Shown here piece by piece: positions 62,810-64,000 of a DNA stretch of 64,000 bases. Made by a program: the position numbers and the translations under genes. Where the stretch lies: the NCBI GenBank assembly GCA_004000515.1, contig CP034537.1, positions 4,230,001-4,294,000 of the forward strand, read 5' to 3'. This stretch comes from Pseudomonas poae (GTDB lineage: Bacteria > Pseudomonadota > Gammaproteobacteria > Pseudomonadales > Pseudomonadaceae). The notes below the pieces were generated by a model. It was given only the letters and a program-made list of their open reading frames with translations. It did no database searches and was not told where the DNA came from. Every line of letters begins with the position of its first letter. Within the stretch, counting starts at the first letter, position 1.

Positions 62810-64000
62810 ATGTTCGATAAAAACAATAAGCTGCGACATAGCATTTCATTGGCCGCCGTATTGGCCATAAGCGGTTTGAGCGCCACGGCCTGGGCCGATG
62901 CGTATGAAGATGCCGCAAAAAATGGATCGGCAGCGAATTCAAACCGTCCACCCTCACGGCCGAACAGCAGCTTGAGGAACTCAAGTGGTTTATCAAGGCC
63001 TCGGAACCGTTCCGTGGGATGAAGATCAACGTGGTGTCGGAAACCCTCACCACCCACGAGTATGAATCCAAGGTACTGGCCAAGGCGTTCACTGAAATCA
63101 CCGGGATCAAGCTGACCCACGACCTGCTGCAAGAAGGCGACGTGGTGGAGAAGCTGCAAACCCAGATGCAGTCCGACAAGAACATCTACGACGGCTGGGT
63201 TAACGATTCCGACTTGATCGGTACGCACTTTCGCTACGGCAAGACCGAATCCATCACCGACCTGATGGCCAATGAAGGCAAGGCTTACACCTCGCCAACC
63301 CTGGATATCAAGGACTTCATCGGCATCTCCTTCACCACCGCGCCGGACGGCAAGATCTACCAATTGCCCGACCAGCAATTCGCCAACCTCTATTGGTTCC
63401 GCGCCGACTGGTTCGAGCGGCCAGAGCTCAAAGCCAAGTTCAAGGAAAAGTACGGCTATGAGTTGGGCGTACCGGTGAACTGGTCGGCCTATGAAGACAT
63501 CGCCAAGTTCTTCAGCGAAGACGTCAAGGAAATCGACGGTAAACGCATCTACGGGCACATGGACTACGGCAAGAAAGACCCCTCCCTGGGCTGGCGCTTC
63601 ACCGATGCCTGGTTCTCCATGGCCGGTGGCGGCGATAAAGGCCTGCCCAACGGCTTGCCGGTGGACGAGTGGGGCATTCGCGTGGAGGACTGCCACCCGG
63701 TGGGTTCCAGCGTCACCCGTGGCGGCGACACCAACGGCCCGGCCGCTGTATTTGCCACGCAAAAATACGTGGATTGGATGAAAGCCTACGCACCACCGGA
63801 AGCGGCGGGCATGACCTTCTCCGAATCCGGCCCGGTGCCGTCCCAGGGCAATATCGCCCAGCAGATCTTCTGGTACACCGCGTTTACCGCCGACATGGTC
63901 AAGCCAGGCCTGCCGGTAGTGAATGCCGACGGTACGCCGAAATGGCGCATGGCGCCGTCGCCTGTAGGGCCTTACTGGGAAAAGGGCATGAAGAAGGGCT
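62810..64000 (+). CDS. glpV: Glycerol ABC substrate-binding protein GlpV-like, 3' partial (one-base frameshift near 62928)
   Basis: About 397 residues seen before the window end; the family is near 570-580. AGGAGG precedes ATG 62810. The signal peptide is 'SLAAVLAISGLSATAWA'. After DAYEDAAKK the frame breaks in a run of five A; one more A gives KWIGSEFKPSTLTAEQQLEE. 'SETLTTHEYESKVLAKAFTE', 'YQLPDQQFANLYWFRADWFE' and 'MDYGKKDPSLGWRFTDAWFSM' fit the large periplasmic binding proteins of this transporter type. Confidence 0.85.

Overview
The window looks like a chromosome of the Pseudomonas fluorescens group. It has GC-rich, pseudomonad-style coding, a REP/REPIN hairpin, an FpvA/FecA-style TonB receptor with an ECF sigma and FecR pair, and an AcoR-type regulator next to a Rhizobium-like glycerol ABC transporter. 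All identifications were made by reading the sequence; no database was searched.

Positions 1 to about 36,004 are the late half of an integrated lambda-like siphophage. The order is terminase, DUF4055 portal, Mu-F-like minor head protein, scaffold, P22-type coat, connector and completion proteins, tail tube, tail chaperones G and GT (with a G GGA AAC slippery site), tape measure, minor tail proteins M, L and K, then a 6 kb accessory island, then I, J, tail fibre, R-type endolysin and Rz with a nested Rz1. The island between K and I holds an ImmA/IrrE peptidase with a two-TM partner, several single-gene minus-strand cassettes with near-identical terminators, a XRE repressor, an Arc-like protein, Rha and KilA-N. 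A second cargo zone after lysis holds an SOS-box-controlled SRAP operon and a secreted DUF1254/DUF1214 protein. The element ends at 35,944-36,004 in the 3' half of a tRNA-Ser(UGA), a displaced attachment site. The intact tRNA and the integrase should lie left of the window.

Positions 36,005 to about 42,060 are a patchy accessory stretch: a secreted serine hydrolase, three small lipoproteins, an IS5-type transposase relic, a DAO-family FAD oxidase and a small membrane protein.

Positions 42,100-49,250 form a putative catabolic cluster: a GlpA-like FAD/BFD dehydrogenase, a second FAD/NAD oxidoreductase, an FGGY kinase, a DeoR repressor, an EutH-family permease and a DUF1937 protein. The heptamer TCGGTCA occurs six times before the first gene and once before eutH, and is a likely operator. 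The design suggests uptake, phosphorylation and oxidation of a small polyol or amino alcohol; the substrate is not known.

Positions 49,700-58,400 hold a lipoprotein, a small cytosolic protein, an extraordinary 169-residue Met/Cys-rich protein (about 71 Met and 15 Cys), a XRE-cupin regulator, a TonB receptor with a REPIN, ECF sigma and FecR, and a sigma-54 activator. The activator is divergent from a glpSTPQV-like operon (58,629 to the window end) that has a clear sigma-54 promoter and an upstream array of TGTTCA sites.

A caution for the whole window: about 26 genes or gene segments, core and phage alike, are broken by single-base indels. Most are losses in short homopolymers, and the reading frame is restored at once on the other side. 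This points to an unpolished assembly rather than gene decay. I annotate these genes at full length and note each break.
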